Shown: piece by piece, positions 26,269 to 35,787 of the stretch | Layout of the letters: every line of letters starts with the position of its first letter | Numbering within the stretch: position 1 is the stretch's first letter | Source: a bacterium 1xD8-48 | GTDB lineage: Bacteria > Bacillota > Clostridia > Lachnospirales > Lachnospiraceae | Assembly: GCA_009917455.1 (NCBI GenBank) | Contig: QZDS01000005.1 | Coordinates: 124,001 to 188,000 of the forward strand | DNA: 64,000 bases | Direction: 5' to 3' | The notes under the pieces: model-generated | The model's database searches: none | What the model saw: only the letters and a program-made list of their open reading frames with translations | What the model was told of the DNA's origin: nothing | Program-made: the position numbers and the translations under genes

Positions 26269-27147
26269 ATGATTAAAAGTATGACGGGTTTTGGCAGATG
26301 CGAAGTGCAGGAGGCCGAACGCAAAATCACCGTGGAGATGAAATCGGTTAATCACCGATATCTGGATGTCAGCATCAAAATGCCGAAGAAGCTGAATTTT
26401 TTTGAAGCGGCAATTCGAAGCGAGCTGAAAAAGTATATCCAGAGGGGCAAGGTGGATATCTTCATTTCCTATGAGGATTTCACGGAGTCCAATGTATGCG
26501 TAAAGTATAACCGGGAACTGGCCGCAGAATATTTGGGATATTTAAACCGGATGGCGGAGGACTTTTCGCTGGAAAACGACGTAAAGGTCTTTGGATTGTC
26601 AAGATATCCGGAAGTGTTTACAATGGAAGAACAGAGTATCGACGAGAAGAAGCTCTGGGAGCTTTTGGACAGAGCGTTAGAGGGCGCGGCAAAGAGCTTT
26701 GTGGAAACCAGAATCAGAGAGGGGGAGCATTTGCGCGATGACCTTCTGGAAAAGCTGGACGGTATGCTTGCCCATGTGGATTTTATAGCGGAGCGTTCCC
26801 CGCAGATAGTTGCGGAATACCGTCAGAAACTGGAGGACAAGGTAAAGGAGCTTTTAGCGGACGCCAGTATAGATGAAAACAGGCTTCTCTTAGAGGTCAC
26901 CATTTTTGCCGACAGGGTATGTGTGGACGAGGAGCTGGTGCGCCTTAAAAGCCATATCGAGACCACGAAAGAGACGCTGAAGGCAGGCGGCGGTATCGGG
27001 CGCAAGCTGGATTTCATTGCCCAGGAGATGAACAGGGAGTCCAACACCATCCTGTCCAAATCAAACGACCTTGAAATTTCCAATCATGCCATTGAGCTGA
27101 AAACAGAAATCGAAAAGGTGAGAGAGCAAATCCAGAATATTGAATAA
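26269..27147 (+). CDS. YicC/YloC-family endoribonuclease
   Basis: The 292-residue protein has the family N-terminus [13 protein letters not shown] followed by [19 protein letters not shown], and the C-terminal DUF1732 part ending in [20 protein letters not shown]. Members are endoribonucleases; YicC of E. coli acts in small-RNA turnover. The ATG follows CAGGAGG. In Firmicutes this gene heads the remA-gmk-rpoZ cluster, as here. Confidence 0.95.
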   Translation: MIKSMTGFGRCEVQEAERKITVEMKSVNHRYLDVSIKMPKKLNFFEAAIRSELKKYIQRGKVDIFISYEDFTESNVCVKYNRELAAEYLGYLNRMAEDFSLENDVKVFGLSRYPEVFTMEEQSIDEKKLWELLDRALEGAAKSFVETRIREGEHLRDDLLEKLDGMLAHVDFIAERSPQIVAEYRQKLEDKVKELLADASIDENRLLLEVTIFADRVCVDEELVRLKSHIETTKETLKAGGGIGRKLDFIAQEMNRESNTILSKSNDLEISNHAIELKTEIEKVREQIQNIE

Positions 27148-27158
27148 AGGAATTGTTT

Positions 27159-27419
27159 ATGAATAAGCTGATTCATATCGGGTTTGGCAATATTGTAAAT
27201 GCCGGAAAAATAATTGCAATTGTAAGCCCCGACTCCGCGCCGGTGAAACGGCTGGTGCAGAGAGCAAGAGAGAACGGGGACGCAATTGACGCTACTCAGG
27301 GAAGAAAAACAAAAGCCGTGCTTGTAATGGAGAACAGCCAGCTGGTACTCTCGGCGCTCCTTCCGGAAACAATTGCACAAAGAGCACAGGCGGAAAGCAG
27401 AGACGAAAATGAAGCGTAA
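27159..27419 (+). CDS. remA: Extracellular matrix regulatory protein RemA (DUF370)
   Basis: A small DNA-binding protein that activates matrix and osmoprotection genes in Bacillus subtilis. The 86-residue protein begins [20 protein letters not shown] and contains the conserved [16 protein letters not shown] and [20 protein letters not shown]. The ATG at 27159 gives the family N-terminus; the frame extends only two codons further to a TTG. Its last 11 bases overlap the start of gmk. In Clostridia its targets are unknown. Confidence 0.95.
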   Translation: MNKLIHIGFGNIVNAGKIIAIVSPDSAPVKRLVQRARENGDAIDATQGRKTKAVLVMENSQLVLSALLPETIAQRAQAESRDENEA

Positions 27420-28035
27420 GGGAATTATAATTGTGGTTTCAGGCTTTTCAGGAACGGGAAAGGGCACTCTTATGAAACAGCTTGTTCAGAACTATGATAA
27501 CTATGCCCTGTCGGTATCTATGACCACCAGAAGCCCAAGGCCGGGCGAGAAGGAGGGAAAAGAGTACTTTTTTGTATCCCGGGAGGAATTTGTAAGCCAG
27601 ATAAAAAACGGCGGACTCATTGAATACGCATCTTACTGCGAGCATTATTACGGCACGCCCGGAAAATATGTGGAGGCGGAGCTGGAAGCAGGAAGGGACG
27701 TAATCTTGGAAATAGAAATTCAGGGAGCGCTTAAAGTAAAAGAAAAATATCCCACGGCCCTTCTTTTGTTTGTGATGCCGCCGAACGCCACAGAGCTCAG
27801 GAAGCGTCTGGAAAAGCGCGGCACGGAGAGCCCTGAGATTATCAGGATGCGTCTTGCGAGAGCGCTGGAGGAATCGAAAGGAATCGAAAAGTACGATTTT
27901 ATCGTCATTAATGATAAACTGGAAGAGTGTGTGCGAAACATGCATTCCCTGATACAGGCCGCCCATGAGATGCCTGAGCGAAATGTAGAATTAATTGACA
28001 ATATACGAAAAGAATTGAAGAATGTCTGTGTGTGA
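27409..28035 (+). CDS. gmk: Guanylate kinase
   Basis: Phosphorylates GMP to GDP with ATP in the cytosol. The 208 residues match the family length; the P-loop [10 protein letters not shown] is at 11-20, the GMP-binding [19 protein letters not shown] follows, and the lid region has [12 protein letters not shown]. The start at 27409 overlaps the end of remA by 11 bases in another frame, a sign of translational coupling. rpoZ starts 11 bases after the stop. Confidence 0.97.
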   Translation: MKRKGIIIVVSGFSGTGKGTLMKQLVQNYDNYALSVSMTTRSPRPGEKEGKEYFFVSREEFVSQIKNGGLIEYASYCEHYYGTPGKYVEAELEAGRDVILEIEIQGALKVKEKYPTALLLFVMPPNATELRKRLEKRGTESPEIIRMRLARALEESKGIEKYDFIVINDKLEECVRNMHSLIQAAHEMPERNVELIDNIRKELKNVCV

Positions 28036-28046
28036 AAGGAGAAAAA

Positions 28047-28280
28047 ATGTTACATCCATCTTATTCAGATTTAATGAAGGTAGTAAACAGCGAGGTTGAA
28101 CAGGGCGAAGCGCCGGTTGTCAACAGCAGGTACTCGATTGTTATGGCCACTTCCAAGAGAGCAAGGCAAATCATCTCCGGGGAAGAACCGCTGGTATACT
28201 GTGTAAATAACACCAAGCCTCTCTCCGTGGCGGTGGAGGAGCTGAATCAGGGAAAGATAAAAATACTTTCGGATGACTGA
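28047..28280 (+). CDS. rpoZ: RNA polymerase omega subunit
   Basis: A small subunit that helps fold and stabilise the beta-prime subunit of RNA polymerase. The 77-residue protein starts MLHPSYSDLMKVVNSE and holds the core omega motif SRYSIVMATSKRARQI followed by KPLSVAVEELNQGKI. The ATG at 28047 follows AAAGGAG at normal spacing; the frame extends five codons upstream into the gmk stop. Its position after gmk is the standard one. Confidence 0.95.
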   Translation: MLHPSYSDLMKVVNSEVEQGEAPVVNSRYSIVMATSKRARQIISGEEPLVYCVNNTKPLSVAVEELNQGKIKILSDD

Positions 28281-28285
28281 GCTTG

Positions 28286-28325
28286 CAGGCCGAAGCCGCA
28301 AAACTATCAAGTTGGCTTCGGCCTG
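28286..28325 (+). terminator. Hairpin terminator after rpoZ
   Basis: A perfect 12-bp stem CAGGCCGAAGCC / GGCTTCGGCCTG (28286-28297 with 28314-28325) begins five bases after the rpoZ stop. Only TTT follows, so termination may be partial and allow read-through into rimO. Confidence 0.75.
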
Positions 28326-28364
28326 TTTGCTGCATATAAAGGGCGCGGGAGCAATGAGTCAGGC

Positions 28365-28398
28365 GCGTGTGCATCATTCGAAGAATGTATGCGCACGC
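28365..28398 (+). repeat. Long hairpin in the rpoZ-rimO gap, possible dispersed intergenic repeat
   Basis: The arms 28365-28379 and 28383-28398 pair almost fully around a GAA loop with one bulge. No T-run follows, so it is not a terminator. The GC-rich palindrome resembles short interspersed intergenic elements, but only one copy is in the window. Confidence 0.5.
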
Positions 28399-28448
28399 AT
28401 CAGACGAATGCCGCGGCAACGAGGCGCAAGCCGGAAAAGGAGAAGTAC

Positions 28449-29780
28449 ATGAACGTATTACTTATTTCCCTTGGCTGCGACAAAAATCTGGTGGATTCCG
28501 AGGTGATGCTCGGAGCGCTTTCCGAAAAGGGGTATCGGTTTACGGACGACGAAAGCAAGGCGGACGCCGTGATAGTGAACACCTGCTGTTTTATAGGCGA
28601 CGCCAAGGAGGAAAGCATCAATACCATACTGGAAATGGCGGAGCTTAGAAAGAGCGGACAGATAAAAGCCCTGATTGTGGCCGGCTGTCTGGCCCAGCGG
28701 TACAGGGAAGAAATACAAAAGGAAATACCCGAGGTGGACGCCATTATCGGAACCACCGCTGTTTTTGCCGTTGTGAAAGCGCTCACGGAGGTTTTAGAGG
28801 GGAATCCGAAAAATCATTTGGAAGATGTGAATTCCAATTTCAGGGTTTCCGGGAAGCGCGTAGTGACCACAGGAGGATATTACGCCTATCTGAAAATAGC
28901 CGAGGGGTGCAACAAACGCTGCACATACTGCATTATTCCGAAGATAAGAGGAAGCTATCGCAGCACTCCTATGGATGAGCTCGTAAGGGAGGCCAAAGAG
29001 CTGGCCGTGCAGGGTGTCCGGGAGCTTATTCTGGTAGCCCAGGAAACAACTCTTTACGGTGTGGATTTATATGGGAAAAAGTGTCTGCCGGAGCTGTTGA
29101 GACGGCTGTGTGAAATCAGGGAGCTTGAGTGGATTCGCATTTTATACTGTTACCCTGAGGAAATTACGGAAGATTTGATTGCGGTAATAAAAAGGGAAGA
29201 GAAAATCTGCCACTATCTGGATATTCCCGTACAGAGCGGGAGCGATACCGTTTTAAAGCGAATGGGGAGAAAAACGGACAGCGCCCAGATACGGGCTCTG
29301 GTAAGATACTTAAGAGAGGAAATACCGGATATCTGCCTGCGCACAACATTGATTTCGGGATTTCCGGGCGAAACGGAAGAAGAGCATGAACAGACCCTCG
29401 ATTTTGTGGACGAGATGGAGTTCGACCGGCTTGGCGTGTTCGCCTACTCAGAGGAAGAGGACACTCCGGCGGCGGAAATGTCCGGCCAGATTTTGGAGGA
29501 AGAGAAGGCGCGGCGCAGGGATGAAATCATGGAGCTGCAGCAGGAGATTGCCTTTGAAAGCGCTCAGGCTATGGTGGGCCGCACCGTGAAGGCTATGATT
29601 GAGGGAAAGGTAGCGGATGAAAATGCTTACGTGGCCCGAACCTATAAGGACGCTCCCGGTGTGGACGGATACCTTTTTATCAACTCAAAAAGAGAGCTGA
29701 TGAGCGGCGATTTCGTGAATGTTAAGATTACCGGCTCCAACGAATATGATTTGACAGGGGAAATGGAGGATGAAAGATGA
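28449..29780 (+). CDS. rimO: Ribosomal protein S12 methylthiotransferase RimO
   Basis: A radical-SAM enzyme that methylthiolates an aspartate of ribosomal protein S12. The 443-residue protein has the N-terminal UPF0004 domain (LLISLGCDKNLVDSEVMLG, NTCCFIGDAKEES), the radical-SAM cluster Cys154, Cys158 and Cys161 in GCNKRCTYCIIP, and a C-terminal TRAM domain (ISFESAQAM... to the end). The GCDKN variant separates RimO from MiaB. The ATG at 28449 follows AAAAGGAGAAG; upstream in-frame codons run through the hairpin region and are not coding. The stop overlaps the pgsA start. Confidence 0.96.
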   Translation: MNVLLISLGCDKNLVDSEVMLGALSEKGYRFTDDESKADAVIVNTCCFIGDAKEESINTILEMAELRKSGQIKALIVAGCLAQRYREEIQKEIPEVDAIIGTTAVFAVVKALTEVLEGNPKNHLEDVNSNFRVSGKRVVTTGGYYAYLKIAEGCNKRCTYCIIPKIRGSYRSTPMDELVREAKELAVQGVRELILVAQETTLYGVDLYGKKCLPELLRRLCEIRELEWIRILYCYPEEITEDLIAVIKREEKICHYLDIPVQSGSDTVLKRMGRKTDSAQIRALVRYLREEIPDICLRTTLISGFPGETEEEHEQTLDFVDEMEFDRLGVFAYSEEEDTPAAEMSGQILEEEKARRRDEIMELQQEIAFESAQAMVGRTVKAMIEGKVADENAYVARTYKDAPGVDGYLFINSKRELMSGDFVNVKITGSNEYDLTGEMEDER

Positions 29781-30310
29781 ATTTACCAAATAAACTGACA
29801 ATGTTCCGGGTGATACTGATTCCCTTTTTTATTGTATTTCTGCTGGCGTCTCTGACGCCGTATGATAAATGGATTGCGCTCGTCATCTTTATCATTGCGA
29901 GCCTGACGGATTTGCTGGACGGAAAAATTGCCCGTAAATATAATCTGGTAACAAACTTCGGGAAATTTATGGATCCCCTTGCGGATAAGCTGCTCGTGTG
30001 TTCGGCGCTTATCTGCCTGATTGAGCTTGATAAAATTCCGTCATGGATGGTGATTGTAATTATCGCCAGGGAATTTATCATCAGCGGTTTCCGGCTTGTG
30101 GCCTCAGATAACGGCGTGGTGATAGCGGCCAGCTATTGGGGAAAGTTTAAAACCACTTTCCAGATGGTGGCGGTATGTCTCCTGATTGCGGATATCGCCG
30201 CGCTTACAGTGGTAACGCAGATTATCCTGTGGATTGCGGTGGTGCTTACAGTGGTGTCGCTGACAGATTATCTGATTAAAAATAAGGATGTAATGAAGGA
30301 AAGCAAATAG
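29777..30310 (+). CDS. pgsA: CDP-diacylglycerol-glycerol-3-phosphate 3-phosphatidyltransferase
   Basis: The committed step to phosphatidylglycerol, at the membrane. The 177-residue protein has about five membrane helices and the CDP-alcohol phosphotransferase motif DG-xx-AR-x8-G-xxx-D-xxx-D, seen in DGKIARKYNLVTNFGKFMD followed by PLADK. The start overlaps the rimO stop as ATGA, and the next gene starts one base after its stop. rimO-pgsA-cinA-recA is a classic Firmicutes order. Confidence 0.96.
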   Translation: MNLPNKLTMFRVILIPFFIVFLLASLTPYDKWIALVIFIIASLTDLLDGKIARKYNLVTNFGKFMDPLADKLLVCSALICLIELDKIPSWMVIVIIAREFIISGFRLVASDNGVVIAASYWGKFKTTFQMVAVCLLIADIAALTVVTQIILWIAVVLTVVSLTDYLIKNKDVMKESK

Positions 30311-30311
30311 A

Positions 30312-30791
30312 ATGTCGGAAAAAGCTTCATTGGAAGAACGTGTTGTGGAGAAATTAAAGGAAAAGGGCTGGCAGATAGTCTGCGCGGAGTCCTGCACCGG
30401 CGGGATGCTTGCATCCACCCTGGTAAATGTGGCCGGGGTATCGCAGGTGCTTGGGGAAAGCTATGTCACCTATGCCAATTCCGCCAAGGAAAAGCTTCTT
30501 GGAGTTTCGGGCGATACCCTTGAGAGGCTGGGAGCAGTAAGCAGTCAGGTGGCGGAGCAGATGGCAAAAGGAGCGGCAAAAAAGGCGGGAGCGCAGGCGG
30601 CAATTGCGGTTACCGGGATTGCCGGGCCGGACGGAGGCACGCCGGATAAGCCGGTGGGGCTGGTATTTATCGGCTGTTTTGCAGACGGTAAGGTTGTCGT
30701 CACCGAAAATCATTTTGAGGGAAACCGGCTGGAAATCAGGCGGCAGACGGTGAAGGCGGCTCTTTTGCAGCTTCTTGACTGCCTTGAGTGA
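30312..30791 (+). CDS. Nicotinamide-nucleotide amidase, CinA C-terminal domain (PncC)
   Basis: The 159-residue protein consists only of the CinA C-terminal deamidase domain: CAESCTGGMLASTLVNVAG, the GESYVTYANSAKEKLLGV stretch, and VTGIAGPDGGTPDKPVGLV. It recycles NMN to nicotinate mononucleotide. The N-terminal MoaB-like domain of full-length CinA is absent, as in many bacteria. It follows pgsA by one base. Confidence 0.93.
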   Translation: MSEKASLEERVVEKLKEKGWQIVCAESCTGGMLASTLVNVAGVSQVLGESYVTYANSAKEKLLGVSGDTLERLGAVSSQVAEQMAKGAAKKAGAQAAIAVTGIAGPDGGTPDKPVGLVFIGCFADGKVVVTENHFEGNRLEIRRQTVKAALLQLLDCLE

Positions 30792-30830
30792 AATACTTCT
30801 GAGAAGGAATATTAGCAGGGAGGTTTTTTT

Positions 30831-31763
30831 ATGAAAAAGGAATGGAGTACAGGACAAAAAACGGCTGTTATTCTTGGGAGTATTTGTGCCGGGCTTCTGT
30901 TGCTGACAGTATTTTGCATTGATGTTTTCCGGTTGGCCAGATATTTATTCTATGTTGACGCTGACGGTTATCCGACTGCCAGATACCGGCAGGAGGAACC
31001 GGGAACTTACCCCGAAAGTGACAGCAATGATTTTCAGGGCGGCGGATATGGAGATTTTGACGACGGTTCCGACGGCGATGATTTTTATGGTGATTACGGT
31101 TATTACGGTGATGACGGCACGGATTCCGACGAATACTATGAATTTCACGATGCCATCAGGAATGATTTGTCTTATCGGGTGGATTTTGAGTACTACGGCG
31201 AGGTGTTTGGCGAGGACAATGTGGAGCTTTCCATGGCGTATCCCGTCGTGTACAGTGTGGACGGCTCCATTGATTTGGAAGGCGTAAACAATGTGATTCA
31301 AAGAGAAGCAGGAGAGGTTAAGGCGTATACTGCCTCCGTGGGAGAAGAGCTTTCCGCGGATGTGGATTTCCGTTTTGATGTGGACAGCTATGTCACTTAC
31401 ATGGACGAGGAGATTTTAAGCATTATTTATGTGGAAAGCGGTTATCTGGACGGTGAGAGCTATGAAAATTATGTGATTTCCGTCAATGTGGATATGGAAA
31501 GCGGGCTTGCGATGACTAATTCCCAGATTCTTGATATTGACGATGAGTTTTCCATTGACTTCCGAAACAGAAGCGAGAAGCAAAACGGGGATGTGGGAGG
31601 GATTTCCATGTTTTCCGACCAGGATATCACAGATATGCTCAACGATGACGACAGCCTGATTATTTTTTATACACCCCTTGGCATGGAAGTGGGGTTTAAC
31701 TACTATTACGGCTGGGTAACGGTGACCTATAAGGATTACCAGAAATATAAAAGTTTATTTTAA
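30831..31763 (+). CDS. Membrane-anchored extracytoplasmic protein with acidic Gly/Tyr linker
   Basis: The 310-residue protein has an N-terminal membrane anchor (about residues 12-33), then a low-complexity acidic linker rich in Asp, Gly, Tyr and Ser (about 45-105), then a globular domain of about 200 residues. The domain's alternating beta strands and ending (YTPLGMEVGFNYYYGWVTVTYKDY) resemble RsiV-like DUF4163/DUF3298 proteins; this is tentative. It is inserted between cinA and recA, where many Firmicutes have neither gap nor gene. A terminator follows. Function unknown. Confidence 0.8.
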   Translation: MKKEWSTGQKTAVILGSICAGLLLLTVFCIDVFRLARYLFYVDADGYPTARYRQEEPGTYPESDSNDFQGGGYGDFDDGSDGDDFYGDYGYYGDDGTDSDEYYEFHDAIRNDLSYRVDFEYYGEVFGEDNVELSMAYPVVYSVDGSIDLEGVNNVIQREAGEVKAYTASVGEELSADVDFRFDVDSYVTYMDEEILSIIYVESGYLDGESYENYVISVNVDMESGLAMTNSQILDIDDEFSIDFRNRSEKQNGDVGGISMFSDQDITDMLNDDDSLIIFYTPLGMEVGFNYYYGWVTVTYKDYQKYKSLF

Positions 31764-31794
31764 ATTTATTTTTGTTTATAAATTTTTCGTTGTG

Positions 31795-31852
31795 AAAGCG
31801 GCGGAAATGTGATACTTTGATTAAGTAATAGCGCATTTCTGACCGCTTTTTT
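31795..31852 (+). terminator. Terminator of the pgsA-cinA transcript
   Basis: Two stacked stems, AAAGCGG / CCGCTTT and GAAATGTG / CGCATTTC, close a 20-base loop and are followed by six T. Confidence 0.8.
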
Positions 31853-31977
31853 CAGTATTACAATTCCGGCGTTTCGCCAAATGTTCAGAAAAAATAAAAA
31901 ATAAAGGAGGAATTTGCCTTTGAGGGAGGTTTATGGGACATATAGTGATGTATAATGGTTTTTAGATAAAGATATTA

Positions 31978-32006
31978 TTGACAAAGGCGAACATTTGTTT
32001 TAAGGT
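31978..32006 (+). promoter_or_regulatory. recA promoter
   Basis: A consensus -35 TTGACA (31978-31983), 17 bases, and a weak -10 TAAGGT (32001-32006). The first LexA box fills the spacer, which is the expected position for repression. Confidence 0.75.
31989..32000 (+). promoter_or_regulatory. LexA (SOS) box 1 of recA
   Basis: GAACATTTGTTT, preceded by C, fits the Gram-positive SOS box GAAC-N4-GTTC with one mismatch in the last base. Confidence 0.8.
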
Positions 32007-32012
32007 ATATAA

Positions 32013-32024
32013 GAACGGATGTTC
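32013..32024 (+). promoter_or_regulatory. LexA (SOS) box 2 of recA
   Basis: GAACGGATGTTC matches GAAC-N4-GTTC perfectly. Its centre is 24 bases from box 1. Confidence 0.88.
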
Positions 32025-32099
32025 CCCGGAAAAAGGAACCTGAAACAGCAGGCGGACGGATGAGTGCGTCTGTGGAAGTGAAAATGGAGAGAGAATTTT

Positions 32100-33218
32100 A
32101 TGGAAAAAGATGACAAGTTAAAAGCGTTGGACGCAGCCCTCGGGCAGATTGAGAAGCAGTTTGGAAAGGGCGCGGTTATGAAGCTGGGCGATTCTTCCGC
32201 AAAAATGAATGTGGAGACGACCCCCACCGGTTCATTAAGCCTTGACATTGCCCTTGGACTGGGCGGTATCCCTAGGGGAAGAATCATTGAAATATACGGA
32301 CCTGAATCCAGTGGTAAGACCACGGTTACTTTACATATGATAGCAGAGGTTCAAAAGCGTGGGGGAATTGCGGGCTTTATTGACGCGGAGCATGCGCTTG
32401 ACCCTGTTTATGCCAGAAATATCGGTGTGGATGTGGATAATCTGTACATTTCCCAGCCGGATAACGGAGAACAGGCTCTTGAGATTACGGAAACCATGGT
32501 CCGTTCCGGCGCGATTGATATTATTGTTGTTGACTCTGTGGCGGCCCTTGTTCCCAAGGCTGAAATTGACGGCGATATGGGGGATTCCCACGTAGGGCTT
32601 CAGGCCAGGCTGATGTCCCAGGCACTGCGTAAGCTGACGGCGGTAATCAGTAAATCCAATTGTAGCGTTATTTTCATCAATCAGCTTAGAGAGAAGGTGG
32701 GAGTGATGTTCGGCAGCCCGGAGACCACAACAGGCGGACGGGCGCTGAAATTCTATTCTTCTGTGAGAATGGATGTAAGGAGAATTGAGACATTAAAGCA
32801 AAGCGGAGAGAATATCGGTAACAGAACCAGAGTCAAGGTGGTTAAAAATAAAATTGCGCCGCCTTTTAAAGAGGCTGAATTTGATATTATTTTCGGAAAA
32901 GGCATTTCAGTAGAAGGAGATATCCTGGATTTGGCGGCCGAAGCAAATATTGTAAACAAGAGCGGGGCATGGTATGCCTACGGCGGAAGCAAAATCGGAC
33001 AGGGACGTGAAAACACCAAGCAGTATCTGCGTGATAATCCCCAGATGCTGGAGGAAATATCCGAGAAGGTGAGAGTACATTTCGGCCTGCAGGAGGGCGC
33101 CCTGGCAGAAGGCGCCGAGGAGGCGGAGAACGGCGCAGAAAAAGAAGCCGGGAAGGTATCATCCGCAAAGAACACTTCTGCTTCCGCTAAAAAATCAGGA
33201 AAGTCAAGTGAAGCATGA
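32100..33218 (+). CDS. recA: Recombinase RecA
   Basis: Forms filaments on single-stranded DNA for strand exchange and triggers LexA self-cleavage. The 372-residue protein has the P-loop GPESSGKTT (about 68-76), the [19 protein letters not shown] loop-1 region, the [20 protein letters not shown] loop-2 region, and a C-terminal Ala/Glu/Lys-rich tail. The ATG follows GGAGAGAG. Two LexA boxes in the promoter put it under SOS control. recX overlaps its stop by four bases. Confidence 0.99.
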   Translation: MEKDDKLKALDAALGQIEKQFGKGAVMKLGDSSAKMNVETTPTGSLSLDIALGLGGIPRGRIIEIYGPESSGKTTVTLHMIAEVQKRGGIAGFIDAEHALDPVYARNIGVDVDNLYISQPDNGEQALEITETMVRSGAIDIIVVDSVAALVPKAEIDGDMGDSHVGLQARLMSQALRKLTAVISKSNCSVIFINQLREKVGVMFGSPETTTGGRALKFYSSVRMDVRRIETLKQSGENIGNRTRVKVVKNKIAPPFKEAEFDIIFGKGISVEGDILDLAAEANIVNKSGAWYAYGGSKIGQGRENTKQYLRDNPQMLEEISEKVRVHFGLQEGALAEGAEEAENGAEKEAGKVSSAKNTSASAKKSGKSSEA

Positions 33219-33850
33219 CGATAACAAAAATTACGGAAATATCAAAGTCCAGAATGAAAATAGAAATAGACGGCGAGCAGGCCTTTGTTCTCTATAAAGG
33301 AGAAATCAGGAACGGCAAAATCAAAGAGGGGCAGGAGCTTGAGGAAAAAGCCTATGAGGAAATCATGACAGAAGTTCTTCCCAGACGCGCGAAAATGCGG
33401 GCGCTTTACCTGCTGAAAGGCCGTTCCTATACAGAGGCGCAGTTGTCTGATAAGCTGAAAGCCGGCGGCTATCCGGCGGCAGTCATAGAGGAAGCGATGG
33501 CATATGTCCGTTCCTTCGGTTATATAAATGACAGCCGTTATGCATTGGATTTCATAGAGTATAACAAAGAGTCGAAAAGCAAAAAAAGAATTTTTATGGA
33601 TTTATACAGGAAAGGGATTTCAGGGAATATTATAGAAGAAGCATGGGAAGAAAACGTAGGCGACGATTGCGGCGAGACGGCCGGAGAACTTGAGCGGGAG
33701 CAGATTCTGCGATGGATAGACAAAAAAAATTTTTGCGCCCAGACGGCAACTTTTCAGGAAAAGCAGAAAATGTCGGCCTTTTTGTACCGTAAGGGCTTTG
33801 GAACTGACGCAATAAGAAGTGCACTTTTGCTTGACATTACTTCTATTTAA
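33215..33850 (+). CDS. recX: Regulatory protein RecX
   Basis: Modulates RecA filament activity. The 211-residue helical protein contains the three-helix RecX repeats, for example [20 protein letters not shown] and [20 protein letters not shown]. Its start overlaps the recA stop (ATGA), giving coupled translation and shared SOS control. Confidence 0.93.
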   Translation: MTITKITEISKSRMKIEIDGEQAFVLYKGEIRNGKIKEGQELEEKAYEEIMTEVLPRRAKMRALYLLKGRSYTEAQLSDKLKAGGYPAAVIEEAMAYVRSFGYINDSRYALDFIEYNKESKSKKRIFMDLYRKGISGNIIEEAWEENVGDDCGETAGELEREQILRWIDKKNFCAQTATFQEKQKMSAFLYRKGFGTDAIRSALLLDITSI

Positions 33851-33991
33851 GTTTAAAATCAAAGTATTGTAAATTTCTTTTAGAATGTTAAACTTGCAAG
33901 AAACTGATTGGATTTTTTATCGGTGTTTGTTACATACATTCTATATAGATTAGGGTACAATGAAAACTAAATAAGGAGGTGCTCCTGTAAA

Positions 33992-35539
33992 ATGGTGCAG
34001 GTTTTGATTGCAGTCATCGTCACGGCGGTGGTGACAGCTCCTGTTGCATGGTATTTGGCGACGACATATTACAAAAAGATGTCGGACACCAAAATAGGAA
34101 ATGCGGAGGAGAAAGCCCGTGAAATTATTGATGAAGCTCTGAAAACTGCCGAAACGAAGAAGCGCGAGTCTTTGCTTGAAGTCAAGGAAGAGTCCATTCG
34201 TACAAAGAACGAATTGGACAAGGAGATTAAAGAGCGTCGTGCGGAAGCGCAGCGTTATGAGCGCAGAGTTCAGCAGAAAGAAGAGAACATTGATAAGAAG
34301 TCGGAGGCGATTGAACGTAAGGAAGCAAATCTGGCGTCCAGGGAAAATGAACTGGTCAGACAGAAAGCTGAAATTTCAAAGCTGAATGAGGAAAGATTAC
34401 AGGAACTGGAACGAATCTCAGGATTAACCTCCGAGCAGGCAAAAGAATATTTGTTAAAAATTGTTGAAGGCGAAGTAAAGCATGAAACGGCTGTGATGAT
34501 TAAGGAATTAGAAAATCGCGCCAAAGAGGAAGCAAACAAGAGAGCAAGGGAATATGTGGTAACTGCCATACAGAAATGCGCGGCTGACCATGTATCAGAA
34601 ACGACGATTTCTGTTGTTCAGCTTCCAAATGATGAAATGAAAGGCAGAATCATCGGCAGAGAGGGAAGAAACATCAGAACCTTAGAGACACTGACAGGTG
34701 TTGACCTCATTATCGATGATACGCCGGAAGCCGTAATTTTATCCGGCTTCGACCCTATTCGCAGGGAAGTGGCAAGAATTGCGCTTGAAAAATTAATTGT
34801 GGACGGACGTATTCACCCGGCCAGAATTGAGGAAATGGTTGAAAAAGCGCAAAAAGAAGTTGAAATCATGATTAAAGAGGAAGGTGAGGCTGCTACCTTA
34901 GAGGTGGGTGTTCATGGAATTCACCCTGAACTCGTGAGATTGCTGGGAAAGATGAAATTCAGAACCAGCTATGGTCAAAATGCATTAAAGCATTCCATAG
35001 AAGTGGCACAGCTTTCGGGTTTACTGGCTGCAGAGCTTGGGCTTGATGTAAGGATGGCGAAAAGAGCCGGTCTCCTGCATGATATAGGCAAGGCTGTAGA
35101 CCATGAAATGGAAGGCTCTCATATTCAGTTAGGCGTTGAACTGTGTAGAAAGTATAAGGAATCACCTACTGTTATTAACGCTGTGGAATCTCATCATGGC
35201 GACGTAGAGCCTCAGTCATTGATTGCATGCATTGTACAGGCTTCTGACACAATATCAGCCGCCAGACCGGGCGCGAGACGGGAAACGCTTGAAACTTATA
35301 CAAGCAGATTAAAACAGCTAGAGGATATTTCAAACAATTTTAAAGGTGTAGACAAATCTTTTGCAATTCAGGCAGGTAGAGAGATTCGGGTAATGGTAGT
35401 TCCGGAACAAATTTCTGATTCTGATATGGTGCTTTTAGCCAGAGATATTTCAAAACAGATTGAATCTGAGCTGGAATATCCAGGACAGATAAAGGTAAAT
35501 GTAATTAGAGAATCCAGAGTAATTGATTATGCGAAGTGA
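33992..35539 (+). CDS. rny: Ribonuclease Y
   Basis: The membrane-bound endoribonuclease that initiates most mRNA decay in Firmicutes. The 515 residues show an N-terminal membrane helix (about 4-24), a long coiled coil (about 30-200), a KH domain ([20 protein letters not shown]) and an HD domain with His363-Asp364 in [12 protein letters not shown]. The start follows AAGGAGG. Codon use in the second half is noticeably less GC-rich than in neighbours, typical for a highly expressed gene. Confidence 0.98.
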   Translation: MVQVLIAVIVTAVVTAPVAWYLATTYYKKMSDTKIGNAEEKAREIIDEALKTAETKKRESLLEVKEESIRTKNELDKEIKERRAEAQRYERRVQQKEENIDKKSEAIERKEANLASRENELVRQKAEISKLNEERLQELERISGLTSEQAKEYLLKIVEGEVKHETAVMIKELENRAKEEANKRAREYVVTAIQKCAADHVSETTISVVQLPNDEMKGRIIGREGRNIRTLETLTGVDLIIDDTPEAVILSGFDPIRREVARIALEKLIVDGRIHPARIEEMVEKAQKEVEIMIKEEGEAATLEVGVHGIHPELVRLLGKMKFRTSYGQNALKHSIEVAQLSGLLAAELGLDVRMAKRAGLLHDIGKAVDHEMEGSHIQLGVELCRKYKESPTVINAVESHHGDVEPQSLIACIVQASDTISAARPGARRETLETYTSRLKQLEDISNNFKGVDKSFAIQAGREIRVMVVPEQISDSDMVLLARDISKQIESELEYPGQIKVNVIRESRVIDYAK

Positions 35540-35560
35540 TTTTGTATAGTCGAAAAATAT

Positions 35561-35603
35561 AAAGAAAGTATTGAGAATGTGATGTTTTCAATACTTTCTT
35601 TTT
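35561..35603 (+). terminator. Intrinsic terminator after rny
   Basis: A 14-bp perfect stem AAAGAAAGTATTGA / TCAATACTTTCTTT with a 13-base loop, followed by T residues, 21 bases after the stop. Confidence 0.92.
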
Positions 35604-35687
35604 GCGTGGACAATAAGCCCGGCAGTCTGCAATTTTCCCCTTTTCCCCGATTGCATTGAAAAAAATACAAAATTGATAAAAAAAATC

Positions 35688-35716
35688 TTGTTTGGGAAAA
35701 CATGTTATAGTAGAAT
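35688..35716 (+). promoter_or_regulatory. Promoter for the aminotransferase-Nudix unit
   Basis: TTGTTT (35688-35693), 17 bases, TAGAAT (35711-35716). Confidence 0.6.
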
Positions 35717-35787
35717 AGTATCGGCATTGAATTGTATACAATTATCCAATCATACTATTGCAGAATATACATGGAGGAAGATATGAT

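Larger units (their letters stand above)
31764..32099 (+). other. Intergenic region upstream of recA
   Basis: This 336-base gap contains, in order, a terminator (31795-31852), an isolated strong Shine-Dalgarno with a possible 10-codon open frame (31933-31965), a TATAAT at 31951, and the recA promoter with two LexA boxes. No longer coding frame was seen. Confidence 0.7.
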
